Below, piece by piece: positions 1-7,230 of a stretch of 20,501 bases of DNA. The translations under genes were made by a program, and so were the position numbers. The first letter of the stretch is position 1. The number at the start of each line of letters is the position of its first letter. The DNA comes from an uncultured Neomegalonema sp. (GTDB taxonomy: Bacteria; Pseudomonadota; Alphaproteobacteria; Rhodobacterales; Rhodobacteraceae). The notes under the pieces were generated by a model. That model was given only the letters and a program-made list of their open reading frames with translations, was not told the origin of the DNA and did not search any database. Where the stretch lies: positions 1 to 20,501 of the forward strand of contig CALFWP010000011.1 in assembly GCA_937927905.1 (NCBI GenBank), given 5' to 3'.

Positions 1-2
1 AT

Positions 3-92
3 ACACTGCCTGGCGGCTGGAGGCTGGAGAAAATAAATCCGGATCGTGTGACGATTTCAAGGGGCGATGAAACGCTGATGATTCCGTTGTAA
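3..92 (+). CDS. C-terminal fragment of an unidentified protein, possibly a T3SS structural component
   Basis: This is an open frame entering from the left edge and ending at TAA 90-92, giving 29 residues. It is the only one of the three + frames open across the edge; the other two stop within 70 bases. The tail has the pattern G-W-R-L-x-x-I-x-x-D-R-V-x-I-x-R-G-D-E with an alternating hydrophobic end (MIPL). This short beta-hairpin style is common at the ends of periplasmic secretion-machine proteins (SctD, PilP or GspC-like), but that is only a resemblance. It lies 93 bp upstream of the sctX candidate on the same strand, so a T3SS role is inferred from context. The family cannot be assigned from 29 residues. 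Confidence 0.55.
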   Translation, partial: TLPGGWRLEKINPDRVTISRGDETLMIPL

Positions 93-114
93 GTTATGTT
101 TGTAGGTTACGGTC

Positions 115-142
115 TTGAATTTGCATATCATCCGAGTACGAT
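115..142 (+). promoter_or_regulatory. Weak candidate sigma70-type promoter before sctX
   Basis: TTGAAT at 115-120 and TACGAT at 137-142 are separated by 16 bp, each matching 4 of 6 consensus bases. They lie in the only gap (93-185) of the T3SS stretch. A Shine-Dalgarno GGAGG at 171-175 follows, 10 nt before the ATG at 186. It is a plausible promoter for sctXYV but the match is weak, and T3SS genes often rely on activators. Read-through from the upstream gene is equally possible. Confidence 0.2.
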
Positions 143-185
143 GTTTTAGCTGTCATCGTTTGTTCTCCTTGGAGGCGCAATCACA

Positions 186-566
186 ATGACGGAAATAAAA
201 GGCTCTATCGTTCGGCGGATTCCGCGTGACAGCGTTTCTTACGTTTCTCCGCAGGCGAAGGCAGAACGTCATCAGGTTATCCAACCCCGGGTTTCTCCTG
301 AAAACCTGGAGATTACGGCTGATGACAGGTTTGACCTGGACATCAACTCATCTTTGGTTGCTGAGTTTACTGCCCCGCCACAGCGGACAATTGCATGGCT
401 TGGTGATCATCGCCTGACTGCAACACTCAGTGCAGCGTCGGAAAGCCTTGCGCCCGGGGGTAAAACCGGAGATCCGGCTGATCGCTATGCTGCCAGTGTG
501 ATTGAAACGCATCTGGTTGCAAGAAGACAGCTGACTAAATTGACCAATGCATTGTTGAAAACGTGA
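186..566 (+). CDS. sctX: Probable type III secretion protein SctX (YscX-like)
   Basis: A 126-residue protein, close to the ~122 residues of Yersinia YscX. YscX is an early-secreted T3SS substrate that works as a pair with its chaperone YscY and contacts the export gate SctV. The N-terminal two thirds is polar and Pro-rich with no membrane segment, as expected for a secreted protein. The last ~30 residues (VIETHLVARRQLTKLTNALLKT) form an amphipathic helix, the same arrangement as the YscX C-terminus. The start is ATG with GGAGG 10 nt upstream. The stop overlaps the next gene by 4 bp (GTGA). The assignment rests on size, helical tail and the conserved order X-Y-V more than on sequence identity, because SctX is a poorly conserved family. 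An unrelated small T3SS effector or regulator is the alternative. Confidence 0.6.
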   Translation: MTEIKGSIVRRIPRDSVSYVSPQAKAERHQVIQPRVSPENLEITADDRFDLDINSSLVAEFTAPPQRTIAWLGDHRLTATLSAASESLAPGGKTGDPADRYAASVIETHLVARRQLTKLTNALLKT

Positions 567-967
567 GAGATACACTTAGCCCCATGAATGAAGCGGTTGT
601 TGCTTCGGACTTTTCAAAGGCCGAGGCTTTGCACGCTATGGGGTCATTTTATGTCCGGCAGGGATATCCGAAACAGGGCTTATCGTTGCTGCTGGCTTCC
701 GTGAAATTCGCTGCTCCCTCCCTTGAGCTTAACCGTGCCATTGCTCATGCGTATATTCTGGCAGGTGCACCGCAAAAGGCACTTGCGATACTTGATGCTC
801 TTGCACCGACTGTTGATACGGAAGACTTGCGGATCGCATCTGCACGCCTGCGGGCGCGGGCTTTGTTGGCATTAGGGCATGTGGAAAAAGCGCGGCTTGC
901 TTTTGTCGACTCTGTCAGGTTTGAAAAACAGCCGGACAGACCACAGCTCATGGATCGCCGATTATGA
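563..967 (+). CDS. sctY: Probable type III secretion chaperone SctY (YscY-like, TPR)
   Basis: A 134-residue, all-helical protein with tetratricopeptide-like repeats. The clearest are at residues ~22-50 (LHAMGSFYVRQGYPKQGLSLLLASVKF), ~57-83 (NRAIAHAYILAGAPQKALAILDAL) and ~94-120 (RARALLALGHVEKARLAFVDSV). Yersinia YscY is a small (~114 aa) TPR chaperone that binds YscX and, with it, SctV. The position between sctX and sctV matches that role. The first in-frame start is GTG 563, overlapping the sctX stop by 4 bp, with no obvious Shine-Dalgarno. An ATG at 584, with GAGAGA upstream, would shorten the protein by 7 residues. The stop overlaps the sctV start (ATGA). A generic TPR chaperone of the LcrH/SycD type is less likely because those sit next to translocator genes. 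Confidence 0.62.
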   Translation: MRDTLSPMNEAVVASDFSKAEALHAMGSFYVRQGYPKQGLSLLLASVKFAAPSLELNRAIAHAYILAGAPQKALAILDALAPTVDTEDLRIASARLRARALLALGHVEKARLAFVDSVRFEKQPDRPQLMDRRL

Positions 968-3039
968 TTGAGAGCCTTCATAAGGGGCTGGGTGTCATTG
1001 GACGCCGGCAGGACATGGTGGTTGTTATCCTTTTGGTGACAGCAATCATGATGATGATCCTGCCCCTACCAACCTGGCTGGTGGACGGGTTGATCGGTGT
1101 TAACCTGGCCTCTGCCGTGCTGTTGCTGATGATGTCGCTTTATCTGAGAAATCCGCTCGATTTTTCAACATTGCCGTCAATCATCCTGATCACTACGATT
1201 TTCAGACTGGCATTATCTATTACAACGACACGTCTGATTTTGCTTCAGGCGGATGCCGGAGAGATCGTCGAGACTTTCGGTAATTTTGTTATTGCGGGAG
1301 AGCTGATCGTCGGCCTAGTCGTTTTTCTGATTATCACGATCGTCCAGTTTGTCGTTATTACCAAAGGATCGGAGCGTGTTGCTGAGGTTGCGGCACGTTT
1401 TACACTTGACGCATTGCCCGGCAAGCAGATGTCGATTGATGCTGATCTGCGCAATGGTGATATTGATCCCGTAGAAGCGCGCAACAGACGCAGCACACTG
1501 GAAAAAGAAAGCCAGTTTTTCGGCGCGATGGACGGCGCTATGAAGTTTGTCAAGGGCGATGCCATTGCCGGACTGGTCATCGTGGCGGTGAACCTGATCG
1601 GTGGTATTTCCATAGGGATGTTCCGGCAGGGCATGTCCGCCGGTGAAGCGGTGGATGTCTATTCATTGCTGACTGTCGGTGATGGTTTGGCGGCGCAATT
1701 ACCGGCCCTGTTCGTATCGCTTGCGGCCGGTTCGGTGATTACGCGTGTTGCGACGGACGAGGCGGAAAACCTCGGCACTGACATAACGCGCCAGATGATG
1801 TCCAGCACCCTTGCCCTGCGGGTTGCCGCAATCATCCTGCTTGTTATGATGTTCATCCCCGGGTTTCCGTGGCCGGTCTTTCTGGTGATCGGTGCCGCAT
1901 TCATGGCGATAAGCTTTGCTGAACCGTTGCGTTCTATGATTTTCGGCGAGGAAGAGGACGCTGATGACAGCGAAGAGGATGAAAATACCCTTGATGCGTC
2001 ACACAGTCCTTTTGTTGTTTACATTCATCCGGAGCTTATTTCAGAACAGGACAAGGAGCAATTTGCTGCTGAAGCTTCTGAAGCAACATTGTCTTTGAAT
2101 GCGGAAATCGGATTGACAATCCTGCCCCCCAGACTCGCTTTTGATCAGAGACTGGCGATGGGGGATGTGCGGGTTGACCTTGATGACGTCGCTGTGGGGC
2201 ATTTCCGGATTGACCCTGACCGCATCGGAGTGGAAACCGGCGAAGAGATGCTTACGCTTGCCGGTATAGCGGCGGAATCGGCGGATGCGCCACCCCCTGA
2301 GATGCCGGGCCTGTATTGGATTGACAGGGATGCAGCTGATGCTCTGGCCGGAGCTGACCTGGTGCCGATTGAGCCGGTTGACGTTTTGTTGCGCGGAGCG
2401 CGAGCGATACAAACGCGCTATGCCTCCCAATGTATCGGTGTCCAAGAGGCTCGCGCTGCATTGGCGGATATGGCGGGCCAGTATCCGGATCTTGCTGCGG
2501 AAGTGCGTGATATGCTGCCGTTGACCAAGGTGGCCGAAGTTTTCCGACGGCTGATTGATGAGCGGGTGCCGGTGCGTAATCAGCGCCTGTTGCTTGAATC
2601 GCTGTCCGAGTGGGGGGCAAAGGAACAGGATCCGATTGTTCTGACCGAATATGTGCGCACCGCCTTGCGCCGTCAGATTTGTAATAGCCTGGCCGGACGG
2701 GATCGCGTGATACCGGTTTACCTGTTGGATACACAGGTTGAAGACGCGATTCGTAATGCAATCCGTCAAACGACCGTGGGCGAATATCTTGCGTTGGATG
2801 ATGCGTTATCAAACTCGCTGATCGAGACGCTTAAGGCATCCATCAGAGAACCGGATGACGGTGGTTCCACGCCGGTCGTGCTTGCCTCGCTCGACGTGCG
2901 CCGTTTTATGCGCAGCCTGATGTCCAACAACGGAATGCGTCATGTGCCTGTACTGTCGTATCAGGATTTGTCAAATGAGTTCACTGTTGTGCCGGTTACC
3001 ACCATTATGCTGCCCGTAGCGTATCAGGCTGCTGAATAG
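964..3039 (+). CDS. sctV: Type III secretion system export gate protein SctV (LcrD/YscV/InvA family)
   Basis: A 691-residue FHIPEP-family protein of normal length. SctV forms the nonameric export gate in the inner membrane under the needle complex; its cytoplasmic ring receives substrate-chaperone complexes. Residues ~1-330 hold about eight hydrophobic helices. The FHIPEP signature region (NPLDFSTLPSIILITTIFRLALS) lies at ~63-85. The cytoplasmic loop reads KGSERVAEVAARFTLDALPG...MSIDADLRNGDID and then FGAMDGAMKFVKGDAIAGL, almost word for word as in Yersinia LcrD and closer to it than to flagellar FlhA. Residues ~331-691 form the soluble C-domain after an acidic linker (EEEDADDSEEDE). ATG 964 overlaps the sctY stop. 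This is the last gene of the T3SS run; the next gene, 20 bp away, is convergent and metabolic. Confidence 0.96.
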   Translation: MIESLHKGLGVIGRRQDMVVVILLVTAIMMMILPLPTWLVDGLIGVNLASAVLLLMMSLYLRNPLDFSTLPSIILITTIFRLALSITTTRLILLQADAGEIVETFGNFVIAGELIVGLVVFLIITIVQFVVITKGSERVAEVAARFTLDALPGKQMSIDADLRNGDIDPVEARNRRSTLEKESQFFGAMDGAMKFVKGDAIAGLVIVAVNLIGGISIGMFRQGMSAGEAVDVYSLLTVGDGLAAQLPALFVSLAAGSVITRVATDEAENLGTDITRQMMSSTLALRVAAIILLVMMFIPGFPWPVFLVIGAAFMAISFAEPLRSMIFGEEEDADDSEEDENTLDASHSPFVVYIHPELISEQDKEQFAAEASEATLSLNAEIGLTILPPRLAFDQRLAMGDVRVDLDDVAVGHFRIDPDRIGVETGEEMLTLAGIAAESADAPPPEMPGLYWIDRDAADALAGADLVPIEPVDVLLRGARAIQTRYASQCIGVQEARAALADMAGQYPDLAAEVRDMLPLTKVAEVFRRLIDERVPVRNQRLLLESLSEWGAKEQDPIVLTEYVRTALRRQICNSLAGRDRVIPVYLLDTQVEDAIRNAIRQTTVGEYLALDDALSNSLIETLKASIREPDDGGSTPVVLASLDVRRFMRSLMSNNGMRHVPVLSYQDLSNEFTVVPVTTIMLPVAYQAAE

Positions 3040-3059
3040 GCCGATAGCCGCGTCTGACT

Positions 3060-4211
3060 CTAAACGGCCTCGAATCGGCGCGCGACCCAGTCATGAAAGC
3101 AATGGGTCGGGGCATCCATGGCCGGTGAGAATTTTCCGCCGTCAAACAAATCGCCTTGCCGTCCCTTTTGCATTCCTTCCACGACACCGATGTCCTCGAT
3201 GAAAATTTCCTTCCACATCGCGGCATTCTTTTCGCGCATATCCGCATAGGCGGGGCCGCACATATCATCGTTTGCATAATACAACTCGATATGTTCGGTG
3301 GTGGTTTGCGGGCCGGTGGATTCCAGCAGGATCGCAAAGGCGTGGTCGCGATGAACGCCGAACAGCACATTCGGGAAAAAGGAAATGTATTCCGCGCCGG
3401 TATCCCACTTTCTGCTGAGGCCCTGAAAATTCGCAAACTTGCGCCCGTCATCTGAGAGCGAGGGGTTATAGACCACGGTACCCTGTCCGGAGAACATATC
3501 CGGTTCAACGATATCGTAATGATCCTCCAGGCGGGAATAGGCGTTAAGTCCGGGGTGAATCCAGGGCAGGTGATAACTCTCGCAGTAGTTTTCAACGGCC
3601 AGTTTCCAGTTGGTTTTCAGATTCAGTTTAAAGCCGGAATCCGGACCGCCATGAACCATCGGCTGATCAAACTCTTTCCACCGTCCGATCAGGGTCGAGG
3701 CATGCTCATCAAAAGAGGGAGCTTTGCCATCCATATTCACAAAGATCACATCGCGCCAGACGCGGCTGCGGATTTCTGTGAGACCCAATTCGTCGCGCCT
3801 GATATCCTCATGGGCGTTTTGACCCGGTCCGCCGACATGGGGGGTCGCGCGCAGGCGGCCTTTGAGGTCATAGCACCATGAGTGATAGGGACAGCGCAGC
3901 GCACCTTCAATCTTGCGCTTTTCTTCCAGCAGAATCATACCTCTGTGACGGCAGGCATTCAGGAAAACGCGCACCTGATTATCATCACCCCGTGCGATGA
4001 TCAGGGGACTGCCGCAAAAGGTGATCGGCATCGCATCGCCCGCTTCTGGGACATAGCTTGCGAAACTCAGACCGGCCCAGGTTGCGGCCATGACTTTGCG
4101 CTGTTCAAGCTGATACGTATCCGGATCGGTATAAAAGCTGTTCGGAAGGCCCCGCGCCTCGGCCACCGGGCGGGTGACATTTTGCAGAATTTTCTTATCA
4201 AATACGGTCAT
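3060..4211 (-). CDS. Rieske non-heme iron oxygenase, alpha subunit (choline/carnitine/betaine-monooxygenase-like)
   Basis: A 383-residue ring-hydroxylating-type oxygenase. The Rieske [2Fe-2S] motif is complete: C87-x-H89, 17 residues, C107-x2-H110. The mononuclear iron site sits in NWKLAVENYCESYHLPWIHP, with H214 and H219 as ligands; the third carboxylate is probably the Asp in EDIGVVEG near residue 340. The residue bridging the two metal sites is E211, where naphthalene dioxygenase has Asp. A Glu here is typical of the carnitine and quaternary-amine oxygenases, so N-demethylation or hydroxylation of a trimethylammonium compound is a reasonable guess, but the substrate is unknown. No reductase or ferredoxin gene lies nearby, so its electron donor must be encoded elsewhere. 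The start is ATG with GGGAGG 7 nt upstream, and a TATAAT lies at 4246-4241. Confidence 0.88.
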   Translation of the reverse strand: MTVFDKKILQNVTRPVAEARGLPNSFYTDPDTYQLEQRKVMAATWAGLSFASYVPEAGDAMPITFCGSPLIIARGDDNQVRVFLNACRHRGMILLEEKRKIEGALRCPYHSWCYDLKGRLRATPHVGGPGQNAHEDIRRDELGLTEIRSRVWRDVIFVNMDGKAPSFDEHASTLIGRWKEFDQPMVHGGPDSGFKLNLKTNWKLAVENYCESYHLPWIHPGLNAYSRLEDHYDIVEPDMFSGQGTVVYNPSLSDDGRKFANFQGLSRKWDTGAEYISFFPNVLFGVHRDHAFAILLESTGPQTTTEHIELYYANDDMCGPAYADMREKNAAMWKEIFIEDIGVVEGMQKGRQGDLFDGGKFSPAMDAPTHCFHDWVARRFEAV

Positions 4212-4240
4212 AACAGCCTCCCGATGTGATTTTGCCCGAC

Positions 4241-4246
4241 ATTATA
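4241..4246 (-). promoter_or_regulatory. Consensus -10 box for the Rieske oxygenase gene
   Basis: Reading the - strand, 4246-4241 is a perfect TATAAT, which would start transcription about 23 nt upstream of the oxygenase ATG, leaving room for the GGGAGG ribosome site. No good -35 hexamer is found 16-18 bp further up, so this may be an activator-dependent or extended type, or chance. The region 4212-4336 separates two divergent genes and must also hold the promoter of the ABC-F gene, which I could not locate. Confidence 0.35.
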
Positions 4247-4336
4247 GAGCGACCAACTTTGCCGCTTGCTTGAAACAACCATGGAATATGCCAAAAACGG
4301 CATGGCTTTGTCGCGGGTTTCGGGTATGAGAATGTC

Positions 4337-6220
4337 ATGATTTCAATCCGGAACCTTGCTTTTTCCATCGGCGGAAAGTCGCTTTTCACCGATGCTTCGG
4401 CGACCGTGCCGCCGCGTACCACCGTTGGTGTGATCGGGCGCAACGGATGTGGAAAATCTACACTTTTCCGCCTGATACGGGGAGAATTATCCCCCGATGG
4501 AGGGGATATCGAGGTGCCGCGTCAGGCCCGGATCGGCGGGGTGGCGCAGGAGGCTCCGGCCAGCAGCGTCAGCCTTCTGGATACCGTACTGGCGGCGGAT
4601 CATGAGCGTGCGGAGCTTCTGGCACGTGCTGAAACCGAGACGGATCCGGAGGCCATTGCGGATATCCAGACGCGACTGGCGGATATCGGCGCGCATTCGG
4701 CGGAGGCACGGGCGGCGTCGATCCTTCAGGGTTTGGGCTTTGATGCGGCGGCACAGGCGCGGGCGTGCAGCGAATTTTCCGGCGGATGGCGGATGCGTGT
4801 GGCGCTGGCGGCGGTTTTGTTTTCGGCCCCTGATTTGCTGTTGCTGGACGAGCCGACGAACTATCTGGACCTTGAGGGCACGGTCTGGTTGGAGAATTTT
4901 CTCGCGCGTTATCCGCATACCTGTCTGATTATCTCTCACGACCGCGATTTGCTGAACCGGTCCGTCAAGGGCGTGTTGCATTGTTATGACGGTAAAATGA
5001 CGTATTACACCGGCGGGTATGATGCCTTTGATGCAGCGCGCCGGGCAAAGCTGGAACAACAGGTAGCGTTGAAGCGCAAACAGGATGAACAGCGCGCGCA
5101 TATTCAAAGTTTTGTCGACCGTTTCAAAGCCAAGGCCAGTAAAGCACGGCAGGCGCAATCGCGCATGAAAATGCTGGAGAGGATGCAACCGATTGCGGCG
5201 ATTTCAGAAAATGCGGTTGCGGAATTCAGCTTTAAAACACCCGAGGATCTGCCGCCGCCTCTGATTACGGTATCGGAGGGCGTGGTCGGGTATGACGGAC
5301 CGCCCGTGCTGTCAAAATTGAATTTCCGTATCGACCAGGAGGACCGTATCGCTCTGCTGGGGGCGAATGGTGAGGGGAAATCGACGCTCTCGAAGCTGAT
5401 TGCCGGAAAACTGCCGCTGATGGAGGGCGAGACAACCCGATCCAAAAAGCTACGGATCGGATATTTCGCCCAGCATCAATTGGATGAGTTGCGGCCGGAA
5501 GAGAGCGCCCTGCGGCATCTGACCGCGCTGCGCCCGGATGAGACACCTTCGAAATTACGCGCGCGCCTCGGCGCGGCGGGGTTCGGGGCCGATCTGGTTG
5601 ATCTGGCGGCAAAGCGTTTGTCTGGCGGTCAGAAGGCGCGGCTGTTGATGATGCTGGCGACCCTCGATGTGCCGCATCTGCTGATATTGGACGAGCCGAC
5701 CAACCACCTTGATATTGAAAGCCGCGATGCGCTGATGCACGCGCTGAATGATTACGGCGGAGCGATTATTCTTGTCAGTCATGATCCGCATCTGGTGGAG
5801 GCGGTGGCCGATCGGTTGTGGCTGGTCGGGGGCGGGCAGGTGAAGAACTTTGACGGTGATATGTCGGATTACCGCAAGTTATTGCTCGGACAGCGGGGGG
5901 TGCCCGACCGTGCCACGAAAGAGCAAAAGGCGGCGGCGAAGGCGGAGAAGCCGAAAAAATCCGCTCAGAGCAAACCGCGGCACTCTTTATCCGCGCTGCG
6001 GGCCGATGCGAAAAAATGCGAGGAACGCCTCGATAAGCTGAACCGGATGCTCAAAACCATTGACGATAAACTGGGCGACGGTTTGCAGCAGGGGATGATG
6101 AGCGCAACCGAAATCGAGCGCATCAGCATCAAGCGCGCCGAAGTAGTGGAGGCTGTGGGCCGTGCAGAAGTCCTGTGGATGACGTCGCTGGAAAAACTGG
6201 AGGAAGCGGAAGCTGTTTAA
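4337..6220 (+). CDS. ABC-F family ATP-binding protein (Uup/YheS-like)
   Basis: A 627-residue protein with two ABC ATPase domains and no membrane segment, the layout of ABC-F translation factors that bind the ribosomal E site and relieve stalled or mis-set ribosomes. Domain 1 has Walker A GRNGCGKST (34-42), signature FSGGW (147-151) and Walker B LLLLDEPTNYLD (167-178). Domain 2 has Walker A GANGEGKST (342-350), signature LSGGQ (428-432) and LLILDEPTNHLD (448-459). The linker between the domains (~235-300) is Lys/Arg-rich and helical, the P-site tRNA-interaction motif. Residues ~520-627 form a charged coiled-coil tail after a Lys-rich hinge, as in YheS and Uup. The first signature ends in W rather than Q, which is usual in this group. 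The start is ATG with a weak GAG ribosome site. It converges on dgcA with 29 bp between stops. Which ABC-F subfamily it is cannot be fixed here. Confidence 0.93.
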   Translation: MISIRNLAFSIGGKSLFTDASATVPPRTTVGVIGRNGCGKSTLFRLIRGELSPDGGDIEVPRQARIGGVAQEAPASSVSLLDTVLAADHERAELLARAETETDPEAIADIQTRLADIGAHSAEARAASILQGLGFDAAAQARACSEFSGGWRMRVALAAVLFSAPDLLLLDEPTNYLDLEGTVWLENFLARYPHTCLIISHDRDLLNRSVKGVLHCYDGKMTYYTGGYDAFDAARRAKLEQQVALKRKQDEQRAHIQSFVDRFKAKASKARQAQSRMKMLERMQPIAAISENAVAEFSFKTPEDLPPPLITVSEGVVGYDGPPVLSKLNFRIDQEDRIALLGANGEGKSTLSKLIAGKLPLMEGETTRSKKLRIGYFAQHQLDELRPEESALRHLTALRPDETPSKLRARLGAAGFGADLVDLAAKRLSGGQKARLLMMLATLDVPHLLILDEPTNHLDIESRDALMHALNDYGGAIILVSHDPHLVEAVADRLWLVGGGQVKNFDGDMSDYRKLLLGQRGVPDRATKEQKAAAKAEKPKKSAQSKPRHSLSALRADAKKCEERLDKLNRMLKTIDDKLGDGLQQGMMSATEIERISIKRAEVVEAVGRAEVLWMTSLEKLEEAEAV

Positions 6221-6249
6221 AGCAGTTTACGCTTTACCTCTAACAACCG

Positions 6250-7230
6250 TTATCCCCAAAGCGCCGAAGCGGGAGAGGCCATGGCGCTGCCCTCAAAGCG
6301 GATCGGTGCATTACGGTCCTCGCCCAGTAACAGCGGCCCGTCAAGGTCAATGATTTCACAGCCTTGCGCGACCAGATGGGCCGGGGCCATGGCCAGCGAC
6401 GTGCCGACCATACAGCCGGTCATAACCTGAAAGCCGAGCTTTCGTGCCTCATCGCGTAATTTCAATGCCTCGGTGAGGCCGCCGGTCTTGTCCAGTTTGA
6501 TATTGACCATATCGTATTTGCCGAGCAGGTCCGTCAGGGATGCGCTGGTGTGACAGGATTCATCCGCACAGACCGGTAAGGGGCGTTCGATACCGGCTAG
6601 GGCGGCGTCCTCTCCGGCGGGCAGGGGTTGTTCGACCATCTTCACGCCGAGGCGGATGAGAGTCGGGGCTATTTCCGCATAGCTTTCAACGCTCCAGCCT
6701 TCATTTGCGTCTACGATGATCGCCGCATCCGGCGCACCGGCGCGCACGGCTTCAAGGCGGGCAAGATCGCCCTTGCCGCCGAGTTTGATTTTCAGCAGCG
6801 GGCGGGCGGCTTCGCGCGCGGCCTTTTCCCGCATTACATCAGGGTCTTCGAGCGAGAGAGTAAATGCGGTTGTGACCGTGACCGGTTCGGGCAGGTCCAA
6901 CAGGCTCCAGACCGGACGGCCCGATGATTTGGCCTTGAGATCCCAAAGCGCGCAATCCAGCGCGTTCCGTGCAGCCCCTGCCGGGTGCTGTTGCAGCGCG
7001 GTGATGGGGTCCGCCGCTTCACCGATGGCCTTGGCCATTTCAGTAATTTGGGCGCATACCGAGTCCGGTGTCTCGCCATAGCGCTTATAGGGAACACATT
7101 CGCCCCGGCCCTGATGACCACCATTCGTTGCGGTTACGGTGACGACTTCAGCTTCGGTGCGGGAGCCGCGCGAAATCGTGAAAACCTCGCGCAGCCGGAA
7201 CCGTTCGACCTTTACGGAAACGCCGATCAT
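6250..7230 (-). CDS. dgcA: Enolase-superfamily epimerase: N-acetyl-D-glutamate racemase DgcA or L-Ala-D/L-Glu epimerase
   Basis: A 326-residue muconate-lactonizing subgroup protein. The catalytic lysines are K147-x-K149 (LLKIKLGGKGD) and K245 (NIKLDKTGG). The metal ligands are D174 (VDANEGW), E200 (VEQPLP) and D223 (CADESCH). The DxD motif D295-x-D297 (IIDLDGPLLL) is the one that in L-Ala-D/L-Glu epimerases binds the dipeptide amino group. Homologues were long called dipeptide epimerases. When fused or linked to a DUF1611 protein they have been described as DgcA, which interconverts N-acetyl-D- and L-glutamate in D-glutamate catabolism. Here the start overlaps the dgcN stop by 4 bp (ATGA), which favours the DgcN/DgcA reading, while the retained DxD keeps peptide recycling open. 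All key residues are present. Confidence 0.85.
   Translation of the reverse strand: MIGVSVKVERFRLREVFTISRGSRTEAEVVTVTATNGGHQGRGECVPYKRYGETPDSVCAQITEMAKAIGEAADPITALQQHPAGAARNALDCALWDLKAKSSGRPVWSLLDLPEPVTVTTAFTLSLEDPDVMREKAAREAARPLLKIKLGGKGDLARLEAVRAGAPDAAIIVDANEGWSVESYAEIAPTLIRLGVKMVEQPLPAGEDAALAGIERPLPVCADESCHTSASLTDLLGKYDMVNIKLDKTGGLTEALKLRDEARKLGFQVMTGCMVGTSLAMAPAHLVAQGCEIIDLDGPLLLGEDRNAPIRFEGSAMASPASALWG

Noticed and set aside
563..583. Moving the sctY start to ATG 584
   Set aside because: Neither start has a good ribosome site; the GTG 563 overlap with sctX matches the coupling seen between sctY and sctV, so it was kept as first choice.
2041..2812. Long antisense ORFs (242 and 186 codons) inside sctV
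   Set aside because: They are mirror frames of a strongly conserved gene, with His/Arg/Pro-rich or garbled composition and no ribosome sites.
3038..3079. Possible terminator between sctV and the oxygenase (AGGCCG/CGGCCT and GCCGAT/ATCGGC)
   Set aside because: Stems are 6 bp with loops over 20 nt, they extend into the convergent gene, and no T-run follows.
4288..4303. ATGCC-AAAAAC-GGCAT hairpin before the ABC-F gene
   Set aside because: Only 5 bp of stem, no T-run and no link to a start or ribosome site; likely chance.
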